Part shown: positions 1-7,307 of the stretch, one piece after another
How the letters are laid out: each line of letters starts with the position of its first letter
Position numbering within the stretch: the first letter of the stretch is position 1
Source of the DNA: CAZEHS01 sp964424355
GTDB taxonomy: Bacteria; Bacillota; Clostridia; Peptostreptococcales; Acidaminobacteraceae
Assembly: GCA_964424355.1 (NCBI GenBank)
Contig: CAYRIO010000008.1
Span: forward strand, 1-64,000
Direction: 5' to 3'
DNA length: 64,000 bases
The notes under the pieces: model-generated
Database searches by the model: none
What the model was told of the DNA's origin: nothing
The model's input: the letters and a program-made list of their open reading frames with translations, nothing else
Made by a program: the position numbers and the translations under genes

Positions 1-954
1 GAAAGCGGCTGGGGCTGCATGCATCACTACTTCTCCAAAATGCCCGCCCCGGATTTTGGATTCACCCCGGATGCTGATTTTCCGGCCATCCATGGAGAAA
101 AGGGGATTCTGATCTTCGATTTGGTGAAGTCCCTGACAGCGCCCTGCACCGGCGATGGGATCCGGTTGGTATCCCTCAAGGGGGGGAACCGCCCCAACAT
201 GGTGCCGGACAGCTGTGAAGCTGTGCTGGAGAACGCAGAGGGGCTGAAGGCTCTGGCGGCGGCTTACGGCGCGGAGGCCGGTGTGACGGTTGATGTCACC
301 GAGGATGCCGGGAGCACCCGCGTCAAGATCCACGGCGTTTCTGCCCACGGATCTCTGCCGGAAAAAGGCGTCAATGCCATCTCCCACATGATGCAGTTCT
401 TAGGCAAGCTGACCCTGGCTTCCGGGGAGATGCGGGATCTGGTCGCCACCTACTGCCACCGTATCGGTCTGGAGTACAATGGTGAACATATCGGCTGCGG
501 CTTCGAGGATGCGGATTCCGGCAAGCTGATCTTCAACGTGGGGGTCATCAGCACCACGGCGGAAGCGGTGACGGTGACCGTGAACATCCGTTATCCCATC
601 ACGAATTCCGATGAAGCGGTCTACAGCGGTATCCGGGAAGCTTTGGCTGGCACCGGGATCACAGTGGTCCATCATGAGCATATGAAGCCCATCTATTTCC
701 CCAAGGATCATCCCCTCATCGAGACCCTGATGGGGGTTTACCGGGAACAGACCGGGGATGTGGATTCACAGCCCATCACCATCGGCGGGGGCACCTATGC
801 CCGGGCCATGGCCAACTGTGTGGCCTTCGGCCCCCTGATGCCCGGCATGCCGGAGCTGGCCCACCAGAAGAACGAATTCATCGGGGTGGAGCATCTGATC
901 CAGATGACCAAGATTTATGCCCATGCCCTGTATAAGCTGACTGTGACTGAATAA
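1..954 (+). CDS. pepV: PepV-type dipeptidase (M20 family), 5' truncated
   Basis: C-terminal part of a zinc dipeptidase of the M20/PepV family, a cytoplasmic enzyme that cleaves dipeptides during peptide use. The frame is open from base 1 (E-S-G-W-G-C precedes the first Met at 19), so the start and most of the metal-binding N-terminal region lie outside the window. Family hallmarks are the segment following the bridging Glu (ESGW...YF), D-A-D-F-P-A-I-H-G-E-K-G-I, and the C-terminal GGGTYAR...VAFGP...PG...H..NE region carrying a metal-ligand His. It ends just before a strong terminator, so it is the last gene of its transcript. Family identification is firm; exact substrate is not. Confidence 0.9.
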   Translation, partial: ESGWGCMHHYFSKMPAPDFGFTPDADFPAIHGEKGILIFDLVKSLTAPCTGDGIRLVSLKGGNRPNMVPDSCEAVLENAEGLKALAAAYGAEAGVTVDVTEDAGSTRVKIHGVSAHGSLPEKGVNAISHMMQFLGKLTLASGEMRDLVATYCHRIGLEYNGEHIGCGFEDADSGKLIFNVGVISTTAEAVTVTVNIRYPITNSDEAVYSGIREALAGTGITVVHHEHMKPIYFPKDHPLIETLMGVYREQTGDVDSQPITIGGGTYARAMANCVAFGPLMPGMPELAHQKNEFIGVEHLIQMTKIYAHALYKLTVTE

Positions 955-960
955 GCGAAT

Positions 961-1003
961 CCCCCCGCTGGCCGATGAATGATGTGGCTGCGGGGGGATT
1001 TTT
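961..1003 (+). terminator. Rho-independent terminator after pepV
   Basis: Perfect 8-bp stem (CCCCCCGC at 961-968 with GCGGGGGG at 990-997) followed by ATTTTT. It ends the dipeptidase transcript; the convergent permease stops just beyond it. Confidence 0.85.
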
Positions 1004-1010
1004 AGAGTGT

Positions 1011-2423
1011 CTACGCTATTTTGTCCTCGTAAGCGACGGCCTCCGATACTGGGAGGCTTTTTTTATTTCGGCCCGGTGCCATGAGGTAGAAGAGGGTCCC
1101 AAGGGCACTCCACCCCAGAATGATTCCCCACTCGTGGGGCCAGGCCATGGCCGCCGGCATTCCGGGCAGGCGCATGACAATCATGAAGCCGGTCATCAGA
1201 AGGGCTCCGGCACCGACCAGCTGCCACCGGGATACCGAGTAGGGTCGGGGCAGAGCCGGTTCATTCCGGCGCAGCAGAATGAAGGACAAAGACACCATGA
1301 AGTAGGCCACCACCACGGCCAGACTGCCGGCGTTGACGATCCACGTCAGCATCTTTTTCCCGAAGATCGGGGCGATGCTGGTGAGGATGCCGATCAGCAG
1401 GATGGCATTGCCGGGGGTGCGGAACTGCGGGTGGATCCTCCCCAGGAATGCCGGGAGCATCTGCCGCTGAGCCATGGCCTGGAGGGCCCGGCTGCCGCCG
1501 ACGAAAAAGGCGTTCCAGCAGGTGAAGATCCCCCCGATACCGGCCAGGACCAGAAGCTTCATGGCCCAGTCGCTGCCGCCGAACATTTTGCGCATGGCCT
1601 CTGCTGTGGCGATGCTGGAATTTCCGATTTCCTGAGGGCTCAGCGCCAAAGACGTGCTGAGGATGATGATGACATACCAGACGATGGCTACGACGACGGA
1701 CAGGAGCAGGATCTTCCCGATGCTGCGGTAGGGGACATTCATCTCCTCCGCCGCCTGGGGAATCACATCGAAGCCCATGAACATGAAGGGGGTCATCACG
1801 GCAACCGCCAAGATGCCCTTATAACCATGCTGAAACACCGGGGTCATGTTATGCACGCTGCCGTTCACCACGCTGCCGCCGAAAAGCATGAGGCCCACCA
1901 CGGCAATCATCACGGTGACAGCCTTTTGAAACAGCAACACATTCTGGGTGCCGAAATAGTTCAGGGCGGTCATGACCAGGCCGCTGAAGATGCCGACAGC
2001 CAGCCAGCCGGCGTACACATCATAACCCGCGATGGTGTACAGATAGCCCATGTAGTACCCGGGGCCCACAAAATACTCAAGTACCGATGGAAAGGCCACG
2101 GCTTCGAAGGCGACAACGGAAACATAGCCCAGCACGATGGCCCAGGAACTGAAAAATGCGGCGCTCCAGCCCATGGCCCGCTGTGTGAAGACACACAGCC
2201 CCCCATTCTCTGGCAACGCCGCAGTCAGTTCGGCATAAGTCAGCCCCACAAGGAAGATCATGACCCCGCCGATGATGAAGGCGGTGATGGCTCCCAGGGC
2301 CCCTGCACCCAGAATCCAGTTGTTGGTGAGGACTACCCAGCTCCAGCCGATCATCGCGCCGAAGGCTAAGGCAAAAATATCTTTACGGGAAAATACCTTT
2401 CGAAATTCTTTGATCTCCGCCAT
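1011..2423 (-). CDS. APC-family amino acid permease
   Basis: Twelve-helix amino-acid/polyamine/cation permease of the inner membrane. The unwound TM1 motif G-A-M-I-G-W-S-W follows a short polar N-terminus, and hydrophobic segments alternate regularly to the C-terminus. A longer reading could begin at 2492, but ATG at 2423 (M-A-E-I-K-E-F) is preceded by a GGGGG ribosome site and gives the usual N-terminus, so that start is chosen. It lies about 120 bp downstream of the radical SAM/Lgt-like operon in the same direction and could be read through or separate. The substrate cannot be deduced; a nearby dipeptidase suggests amino-acid uptake. Confidence 0.85.
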   Translation of the reverse strand: MAEIKEFRKVFSRKDIFALAFGAMIGWSWVVLTNNWILGAGALGAITAFIIGGVMIFLVGLTYAELTAALPENGGLCVFTQRAMGWSAAFFSSWAIVLGYVSVVAFEAVAFPSVLEYFVGPGYYMGYLYTIAGYDVYAGWLAVGIFSGLVMTALNYFGTQNVLLFQKAVTVMIAVVGLMLFGGSVVNGSVHNMTPVFQHGYKGILAVAVMTPFMFMGFDVIPQAAEEMNVPYRSIGKILLLSVVVAIVWYVIIILSTSLALSPQEIGNSSIATAEAMRKMFGGSDWAMKLLVLAGIGGIFTCWNAFFVGGSRALQAMAQRQMLPAFLGRIHPQFRTPGNAILLIGILTSIAPIFGKKMLTWIVNAGSLAVVVAYFMVSLSFILLRRNEPALPRPYSVSRWQLVGAGALLMTGFMIVMRLPGMPAAMAWPHEWGIILGWSALGTLFYLMAPGRNKKSLPVSEAVAYEDKIA

Positions 2424-2546
2424 TGTGTTTAAATCCCCCTGTTTCCCGAATCTCCAAGCTTCATTATACAGGGGAAGTTTTTTAACGTTCAAATGACGTT
2501 TTCGTAATAGGCTGAACGGTTCCGCAGGAATTGAGAATCAAGACCC

Positions 2547-2819
2547 TCAATAGTTGGTCAGCATCATGGAGATGCACCAGCCCAGGGTGACCATGAACCC
2601 CACCTTCGCAGTGCCGGCGATGATGACCCCGATGGCCAGCCAGTCGTTCCACAGCTTGCGGCGGTAGGCGCGGATGGCCCAGACCAGTAGCCCGATCTCC
2701 GCTGCGATATAGACGATGATCAGTGCGGGGTGGATGCCGGCCAGCATCATGCCGGGGATGACGAAAATGCCGGTGCCGAAGAAGCCAAGGCTGAACATGC
2801 CGATTTTTTTCAGATTCAT
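2547..2819 (-). CDS. Small membrane protein, last gene of the radical SAM/Lgt-like operon
   Basis: A 90-residue protein beginning M-N-L-K-K-I-G, with three hydrophobic stretches (about residues 5-25, 29-48 and 59-86) separated by a basic turn (R-A-Y-R-R-K). The start at 2819 has AGGAGG directly upstream (GGAGGTTTCCC-ATG); a longer reading to 2990 overlaps the upstream gene and has no comparable site. It sits 34 bp after the Lgt-like gene, so it is probably the last cistron of that operon. I do not recognise the family; a role in the same membrane process is inferred from position only. Confidence 0.65.
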   Translation of the reverse strand: MNLKKIGMFSLGFFGTGIFVIPGMMLAGIHPALIIVYIAAEIGLLVWAIRAYRRKLWNDWLAIGVIIAGTAKVGFMVTLGWCISMMLTNY

Positions 2820-2853
2820 GGGAAACCTCCGTTTGTCTGATGGCGCCGGGCCC

Positions 2854-3633
2854 TCAGCGAATGATTGTACCGTGGGAACGGTGGATCTCACGGATGACAG
2901 CTGCAGCGAGGATGGGGATGAAGAGAAGGGATGCCAGCTGGTAACCGGTGAGCGCCAGCCATAGTCGGGGTTCCACACGGAGGAATTCAAGGGCGAACCG
3001 GAAAACCAGATAGGCGATGAAATAAGCTTTCAGGAAAACGCCGCCGGGCCTCCGGTAGGCGCCGGTGGCAAGCAGGACGGCGCAGGCCGTCAGGTGGAAC
3101 AGGATTTCGTAGGCCTGGGTGGGGTGCCGGTAGATGCCGTCGCCAAAATCCACGGCCCAGGGCAGCGGGGTTGGAAGGCCGTAGCAGCAGCCCTGAAGCA
3201 GGCAGCCCATGCGGCCAAAGGCAAGACCCAGGGCCAGAGCAGGGGCGAATTGGTTTCCCCGCCGTTCCCTGATACCCAGAAACCGCTTAGCGGAAACAAC
3301 ACCAATCCAACCGCCGATCAGACCACCGACAATGGTCTTGCCGGAAGTCAGTGCCAGGGCGGCTTGGGTCGTGTCCCACCCGGCAGGGGAGAGGGTGAGG
3401 AGCGTGGGGAGCTTGGCGCCCAGGGCGCCGAAGCAGAGGGCCAGAACAGGAATCAGCCAGGTGTCCCGGGATTTGGGCAGCATGCTCCGGGCTACGGTGA
3501 AGCGGTACAGGAGCCAGGCACTGACAAGGCCTAACAGGATCATGACGGTATAACTGCTGATCTGGAAAGCGCCCCAGTCCAACAGAACGGGGTGCAGCCC
3601 CCAATCGGGCCTGAAAAAGTGGGCATCAGGCAT
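2854..3633 (-). CDS. Lgt-like (prolipoprotein diacylglyceryl transferase family) membrane protein
   Basis: A 259-residue polytopic membrane protein of the Lgt family. The Lgt signature region reads G-R-M-G-C-L-L-Q-G-C-C-Y-G, followed by R-H-P-T-Q-A-Y-E and F-R-F-A-L-E-F-L-R, matching the family's conserved Arg/Glu positions. In canonical Lgt the loop S-F-H-G-G-L-I-G carries an essential His; here it reads T-I-V-G-G-L-I-G, so the His is Val. The Cys-rich QGCCYG version marks a divergent subgroup rather than the housekeeping enzyme. The start overlaps the stop of the DUF4395 gene by 8 bp, indicating translational coupling. Membrane location is clear. Transfer of a glycerolipid-derived group is inferred from the family; the true acceptor is unknown. 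Confidence 0.8.
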   Translation of the reverse strand: MPDAHFFRPDWGLHPVLLDWGAFQISSYTVMILLGLVSAWLLYRFTVARSMLPKSRDTWLIPVLALCFGALGAKLPTLLTLSPAGWDTTQAALALTSGKTIVGGLIGGWIGVVSAKRFLGIRERRGNQFAPALALGLAFGRMGCLLQGCCYGLPTPLPWAVDFGDGIYRHPTQAYEILFHLTACAVLLATGAYRRPGGVFLKAYFIAYLVFRFALEFLRVEPRLWLALTGYQLASLLFIPILAAAVIREIHRSHGTIIR

Positions 3634-4075
3634 GGGGAGCCTTCAGGAAGCGGCAGCAGGTGTCGTTGTGCATGCACTGGTAAAGCTTGACCCCGGAGCA
3701 GTAGCCCAGTGCGCCGGCGGCTTTGGCCAGCCCCAGCAGCGCCGTGGCGATCCAAGGGATGGGGGCCGGGGCAACATACCAGGAGACCAGGCAGAGGACC
3801 GCCAGGACAGCGCCCAGGGCGTGGGCGAAGGCCATGGCATATTCGTCTACCACCACGGTGCCGCTAGGGATCAGCCGGCCCAGGGTCACCCGATGGAACC
3901 AGATCAGAGGCGCATTTTGGACCTTCAAAAGAGCGGAGAGGATCAGGATCCCCGCTGCGATGGCCAGGGGGAGGGGATTGTTCAGAAGCAGGGTCAGCCA
4001 GACGAAAGCGCCTACCCCCCAGCGGCACCAGGCAAAGCCGTGGGCTGATATTTCAACGGGTTTCACGATTTTCAC
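3626..4075 (-). CDS. DUF4395-type membrane protein
   Basis: A 149-residue protein with four hydrophobic segments. The GTG start at 4075 is set by AAGGAGG five bases upstream (AAGGAGGCCCCT-GTG), and it overlaps the stop of the preceding methyltransferase-like gene as GTGA. The arrangement V-D-E-Y near mid-protein and the C-terminal C-M-H-N-D-T-C-C-R-F fit DUF4395, a family of unknown biochemistry. A much longer upstream reading in this frame lies inside the neighbouring gene and is rejected. Its position between the ICMT-like and Lgt-like genes, with overlaps on both sides, argues for a shared membrane pathway. Confidence 0.7.
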   Translation of the reverse strand: MKIVKPVEISAHGFAWCRWGVGAFVWLTLLLNNPLPLAIAAGILILSALLKVQNAPLIWFHRVTLGRLIPSGTVVVDEYAMAFAHALGAVLAVLCLVSWYVAPAPIPWIATALLGLAKAAGALGYCSGVKLYQCMHNDTCCRFLKAPHA

Positions 4076-4680
4076 AGGGGCCTCCTTGTGATGGGACGGG
4101 GTAGGAACATGCCGGCCCGTCGGCGGTAAGTTTCGTATTCCGGGAACGTGCGGATCAGGTAGGATTCTTCCTGTCGGGCCCGGTAGGCCATCATCGGCAC
4201 GAAGACCACAAGGGTCAGGATCACGACCAGTCCGTTGGTGTAAACCAGCCCGGCCCCCAGCAGCATGCCGATGGTGCTGGCATAGAGCGGGTGGCGGATC
4301 CAGCGGTAGATACCGGTCTGTATGAGGACATGGGTTTCGCGGATACGGATCTGATCGGACCAGTTTGGACCCAGCCATTTCCTGCCCAGCAGGTTGATCG
4401 CAATGGCCATGTAAAAGAGCAGGAGTCCCACCGCTTGGAGAGTGCCTCGCCAGGAACCGGCATCAATGAATCCCCATTTCAAGGTGATCAGGCCAGCTGT
4501 GCCGAAGGCGAAAAGGCTCATGGACAGGGTGTCTACGGCGGAGGGCTGAAAGGCCTGGCGGCCTTCCTCCGGACGGTACAGCAGGAAATTCATCAGGATG
4601 GCTCCCGCCATCAGGGTGATTCCAACTGGAATGGCGAGATAAGCGGCGTTTGAGGGGGACTGTGTCAGGGCGTCAAGCAT
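4072..4680 (-). CDS. Isoprenylcysteine carboxyl methyltransferase (ICMT/PEMT)-like membrane protein
   Basis: A 202-residue membrane protein whose C-terminal half has the ICMT/phospholipid methyltransferase signature: L-I-Q-T-G-I-Y-R-W-I-R-H-P-L-Y-A, then E-E-S-Y-L...F-P-E-Y-E-T-Y-R...F-L-P. In this superfamily these residues bind S-adenosylmethionine at the membrane face. Bacterial members modify small lipophilic or sulfur-containing acceptors and are rarely assigned. The start at 4680 overlaps the radical SAM stop by 8 bp and the stop overlaps the next GTG start, so translation is coupled on both sides. A lipid or lipid-linked substrate is inferred from the operon. Confidence 0.78.
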   Translation of the reverse strand: MLDALTQSPSNAAYLAIPVGITLMAGAILMNFLLYRPEEGRQAFQPSAVDTLSMSLFAFGTAGLITLKWGFIDAGSWRGTLQAVGLLLFYMAIAINLLGRKWLGPNWSDQIRIRETHVLIQTGIYRWIRHPLYASTIGMLLGAGLVYTNGLVVILTLVVFVPMMAYRARQEESYLIRTFPEYETYRRRAGMFLPRPITRRPL

Positions 4681-6043
4681 GTGTTTTCCCCCGGTACAGG
4701 GTGTTGTACATGGAGAAGGGGATCCGTTTCAGCTCGGGAGTCACCAGATGCACACATTCTTTTTGGGCGGATTTTAGGTCGAAATTCCAGGCGTCCACGA
4801 AGGAGACGATGGTGATCCGGAAGGTTTCGGAATCCAGAAAGGCTTTCCGTGCGGTGGTGTTGCCGGCGGTGAAGGCTTTGGGGAATCGCTTTTGAATGTC
4901 CCTGAACAGCTGAAAACAGTTGCACCAGTCGGCCCCGCTCTTCAACTTTTCTTTGGCGGCCCGTTCAAGATCCTCCAAATGGACATTCAGGGTGTTGTCA
5001 ATCAGCGGCAGCATGCTCTTGATCTCCGACTGCCGGGTGATGGGCATGAATGCCCCGCTCTTCTTCAGAAGATATGAGACAATCACCCGTTCCACGTTGC
5101 ACGGCAGGGGAATGAAATCTTCCGGAGCAAGCAGGTTGCCGGTCTGCTGGCAAAGCCGGCGGACAATCCCGGTCGGGGTGATGGAAGCCATCGGTTCAGC
5201 CGCCGGTAACCGGCCAAAACGGGCCAGGGGTTGAAAGCAGATCCCGCGGATCGAGGGGGTTTTAAGGCCCAGCTGAAATAATTGGCCCAACTGGTGGTCG
5301 TTGATCCCGCCTGCCACGGTGACCGCCAGGGTGACGGGGATCCGGTGGTGGCTCAGGAGAGCCAGCAGGGCGGTTTTTTCTGAGAGCAGTGGGCGGCCCC
5401 GGAGTTTTTCATAGGGGGCATCATCAACGCCGTCGAATTGAAGGTAGAGTTCGAAGCCGGTGGTGTAAGCTGCGAACGCTTCCAGCAGGTCGGGGCGGTC
5501 CGGCAGGGTCAGCCCGTGGGTATTCAGGATGATGTGGCGGATGGGCTTTTGACGGAGGAATGCCAGGAACGGGATCAGATCCGGATGCAGTGTGGGCTCG
5601 CCGCCGCTGATCTGTAAAATCTCCAGCTGCCCGCCCTCGGTCTCCAGCAGGAATTCCGTCATGGCTTTTAATTTTTCCAAGGGAACATGGGAGCCCTGGC
5701 CGGAGCGGGCAAAGCAGACCGGGCAGTCCAGGTCACAGACCTCGGTGATTTCAAAAAGACCGATGCAGCTGTGCTGGTCGTGCTCTGGACACAGGCCGCA
5801 GTCGAAGGGGCAGCCCTGTGCGGTTTCCGTCTGCCTCAGGGAATCGGTTCCCGGTTTGTCGAAGGACCGCCGGTTCAGCCAGAATGCGGCGTCCTCCGCT
5901 ATGAGCACCTGGAAGCCCCCGTGCTGGGGGCAGTTCTTCTGAAGAAAAACCTGTCCCTGATGCAGAAAGATCTTGCCGGGGATACGGGCATGGCATTCCG
6001 GGCAGAGGGAGAGGGTGGCTTCGTGATAGATTGGGGAATTCAT
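4673..6043 (-). CDS. Radical SAM enzyme of the Tes/membrane-spanning-lipid-synthase-like type
   Basis: A 456-residue radical SAM protein. The cluster motif C-x3-C-x2-C is C103/C107/C110 (C-D-L-D-C-P-V-C-F-A), and the SAM-binding G-G-E is at about 147-149 (S-G-G-E-P-T-L-H-P). The N-terminus carries extra Cys pairs (C14, C17, C38, then C78, C82, C85, C93) in the pattern C-P-x-C...K-x-C-P-x-H-G. The C-terminus ends C-V-H-L-V-T-P-E-L-K-R-I-P-F-S-M-Y-N. From memory this overall layout resembles the MJ0619/Tes group, which couples lipid tails, and its bacterial relatives. The start at 6043 follows AGGAGG. It leads a five-gene overlapping operon. Family-level radical SAM assignment is certain; lipid coupling is inference. 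Confidence 0.85.
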   Translation of the reverse strand: MNSPIYHEATLSLCPECHARIPGKIFLHQGQVFLQKNCPQHGGFQVLIAEDAAFWLNRRSFDKPGTDSLRQTETAQGCPFDCGLCPEHDQHSCIGLFEITEVCDLDCPVCFARSGQGSHVPLEKLKAMTEFLLETEGGQLEILQISGGEPTLHPDLIPFLAFLRQKPIRHIILNTHGLTLPDRPDLLEAFAAYTTGFELYLQFDGVDDAPYEKLRGRPLLSEKTALLALLSHHRIPVTLAVTVAGGINDHQLGQLFQLGLKTPSIRGICFQPLARFGRLPAAEPMASITPTGIVRRLCQQTGNLLAPEDFIPLPCNVERVIVSYLLKKSGAFMPITRQSEIKSMLPLIDNTLNVHLEDLERAAKEKLKSGADWCNCFQLFRDIQKRFPKAFTAGNTTARKAFLDSETFRITIVSFVDAWNFDLKSAQKECVHLVTPELKRIPFSMYNTLYRGKTHA

Positions 6044-6069
6044 ATGGCCTCCTGAGAATTTCTGTTACA

Positions 6070-6078
6070 AGTATACCA
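6070..6078 (-). promoter_or_regulatory. Extended -10 promoter of the radical SAM operon
   Basis: On the minus strand TATACT (6075-6070) is preceded by TGG, an extended -10 arrangement, about 30 bp ahead of the radical SAM start. No convincing -35 is seen. Confidence 0.5.
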
Positions 6079-6132
6079 TATGCAGGGAATTGGTTTTCTT
6101 ATTCTCTCAGCCCTTCGAAGCGTATCCATCGA

Positions 6133-6167
6133 GCGGGAAACCCGCGGGCAGAATCTCATGCTATAAT
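6133..6167 (+). promoter_or_regulatory. Extended -10 promoter with palindrome, TPR-like gene
   Basis: TGC-TATAAT (6159-6167) is an extended -10 element. A 13-bp palindrome GCGGGAAACCCGC (6133-6145) occupies the place of the -35 box and could be an operator. It drives the gene starting at 6206. Confidence 0.55.
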
Positions 6168-6205
6168 AGGAAGGGAACAGAGACGCAACGGAGAAGGGTG
6201 ACGGG

Positions 6206-6946
6206 ATGAATAATAACATAGTATGGGTATTGGTGATTGTCGTCGGTGTGTGGCTGGGAATCGAGTTCTCCGCCGCCTTTTTAGGAAACTGGGTATTTTG
6301 GGTGGCAGGTGTGGTGATTGTGGGGATGCTGGCCTGGACCCAGTGGGAGATGAAGCAGCAGAAGGATATCATTTCTCTGCTTTCCCACCAGTGCGATCCG
6401 GAAGCATTTCTAAAAGCCTATGAGGTGGAAATGACCCAGGTGAAGGATTCTAAGCAACTGGATATGCTGCGGATCAATCAGGCTGCGGGGGTCTGCTATA
6501 CCGGGGATTTTGAGAAAGCCCTGAAGATCATCCGGTCCATCGAGTTGGAAGATTTGAAGGGGATCTACAAGGCCCACTACTACAATAATCTGGTCAGCAT
6601 CCTGATCCTGGCGGACCGGGAAAAGGAAGCCCGGCGGATGTATGAACGGGGCAAGGAATACTTGGAGATGACCATCAAGAACAAGGAACTGGAGACTGCA
6701 CTTCAGGGAACCCAGGGGGGCATCGCTTTTCTACAGGGAAATTTTGAAGATGCCCGGAAACAGTTTTCAGAGCTGCTGATCAAGTCCCCGGCACCACTGA
6801 TCGATGCGACATCCCACTTGTTCATGGGGCGGATTGAAACGGCGGAAGGGAAGAAGGAAGCGGGGGCGGGACACTTTCGCAGGGCTGTGACCCTGGGCGG
6901 CAAGACGGTGATCGCCCGATTAGCGGCAGTGGAATTGGGAGAATAA
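6206..6946 (+). CDS. Membrane-anchored TPR-like protein, function unknown
   Basis: A 246-residue protein with two N-terminal hydrophobic segments (about residues 5-25 and 28-46), then a soluble helical domain. The soluble part has repeated helix pairs of TPR character, for example A-G-V-C-Y-T-G-D-F-E-K-A-L, Y-N-N-L-V-S-I-L-I-L-A-D-R-E-K-E-A-R and G-G-I-A-F-L-Q-G-N-F-E-D-A-R-K-Q-F. Such domains act as protein-protein scaffolds; no partner is indicated. The start follows GAAGGGTGA. It is divergently transcribed from the radical SAM operon and followed by a separately promoted small gene. No specific family is recognised. Confidence 0.7.
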   Translation: MNNNIVWVLVIVVGVWLGIEFSAAFLGNWVFWVAGVVIVGMLAWTQWEMKQQKDIISLLSHQCDPEAFLKAYEVEMTQVKDSKQLDMLRINQAAGVCYTGDFEKALKIIRSIELEDLKGIYKAHYYNNLVSILILADREKEARRMYERGKEYLEMTIKNKELETALQGTQGGIAFLQGNFEDARKQFSELLIKSPAPLIDATSHLFMGRIETAEGKKEAGAGHFRRAVTLGGKTVIARLAAVELGE

Positions 6947-6965
6947 AGGGAAATGTAGTGTAGTA

Positions 6966-6993
6966 TTGACAACTCTCCGCGAACCTATATAAT
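6966..6993 (+). promoter_or_regulatory. Near-consensus sigma-A promoter of the 50-aa gene
   Basis: TTGACA (6966-6971), 16-bp spacer, TATAAT (6988-6993), both hexamers perfect. It lies about 45 bp before the small gene at 7040. Confidence 0.85.
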
Positions 6994-7039
6994 GGAAATA
7001 TAGAAAAAAGTGGGGGTGTGCCCTGCTTGGGGAGGATTT

Positions 7040-7192
7040 ATGTTCAGTGAGGGAAAGCTCAAGGAAAAATATCATTCCTATGTGGAGATGTGCGATGAAG
7101 AAGAGATCGACACCACTAAAATCATGGACTATGATCAATACTGCCAAATGTATCTGGAACTCGTTCAAATGGATGGACAGGGCCAAATTTGA
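7040..7192 (+). CDS. Small acidic protein (50 aa), unknown
   Basis: The reading frame from ATG 7040 (M-F-S-E-G-K-L-K-E-K-Y) has GGGGAGGA immediately upstream and encodes 50 residues rich in Asp, Glu, Tyr and Met, with no signal or membrane segment. It is a stand-alone unit: a consensus promoter in front and a terminator 8 bp behind its stop. Y-x-x-Y and D-Y-D-Q-Y-C-Q-M-Y-L-E-L suggest a helical segment. I cannot assign a function. Expression signals are unusually strong for so small a gene, which favours a real product. Confidence 0.65.
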   Translation: MFSEGKLKEKYHSYVEMCDEEEIDTTKIMDYDQYCQMYLELVQMDGQGQI

Positions 7193-7199
7193 TTTTACA

Positions 7200-7227
7200 A
7201 GAAGCTCACACTGGGCTTCTTTTTTTA
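7200..7227 (+). terminator. Terminator after the 50-aa gene
   Basis: Stem AGAAGC (7200-7205) with GCTTCT (7215-7220), loop of 9, followed by a run of T. Confidence 0.8.
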
Positions 7228-7245
7228 TGGGCGCAGACACGCGGT

Positions 7246-7275
7246 TTGAACTGTGTCCGGAGAGTGGGGTATAAT
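7246..7275 (+). promoter_or_regulatory. Sigma-A promoter of the HAD phosphatase gene
   Basis: TTGAAC (7246-7251), 18-bp spacer, TATAAT (7270-7275). Confidence 0.7.
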
Positions 7276-7307
7276 GGGGTGAATGAATACGGTATGAGGT
7301 GATGGCA

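Noticed and set aside
975..2369. 464-codon open frame on the plus strand
   Set aside because: Antisense shadow of the APC permease; rich in Gly, His, Gln and Asp with no domain, and no ribosome site.
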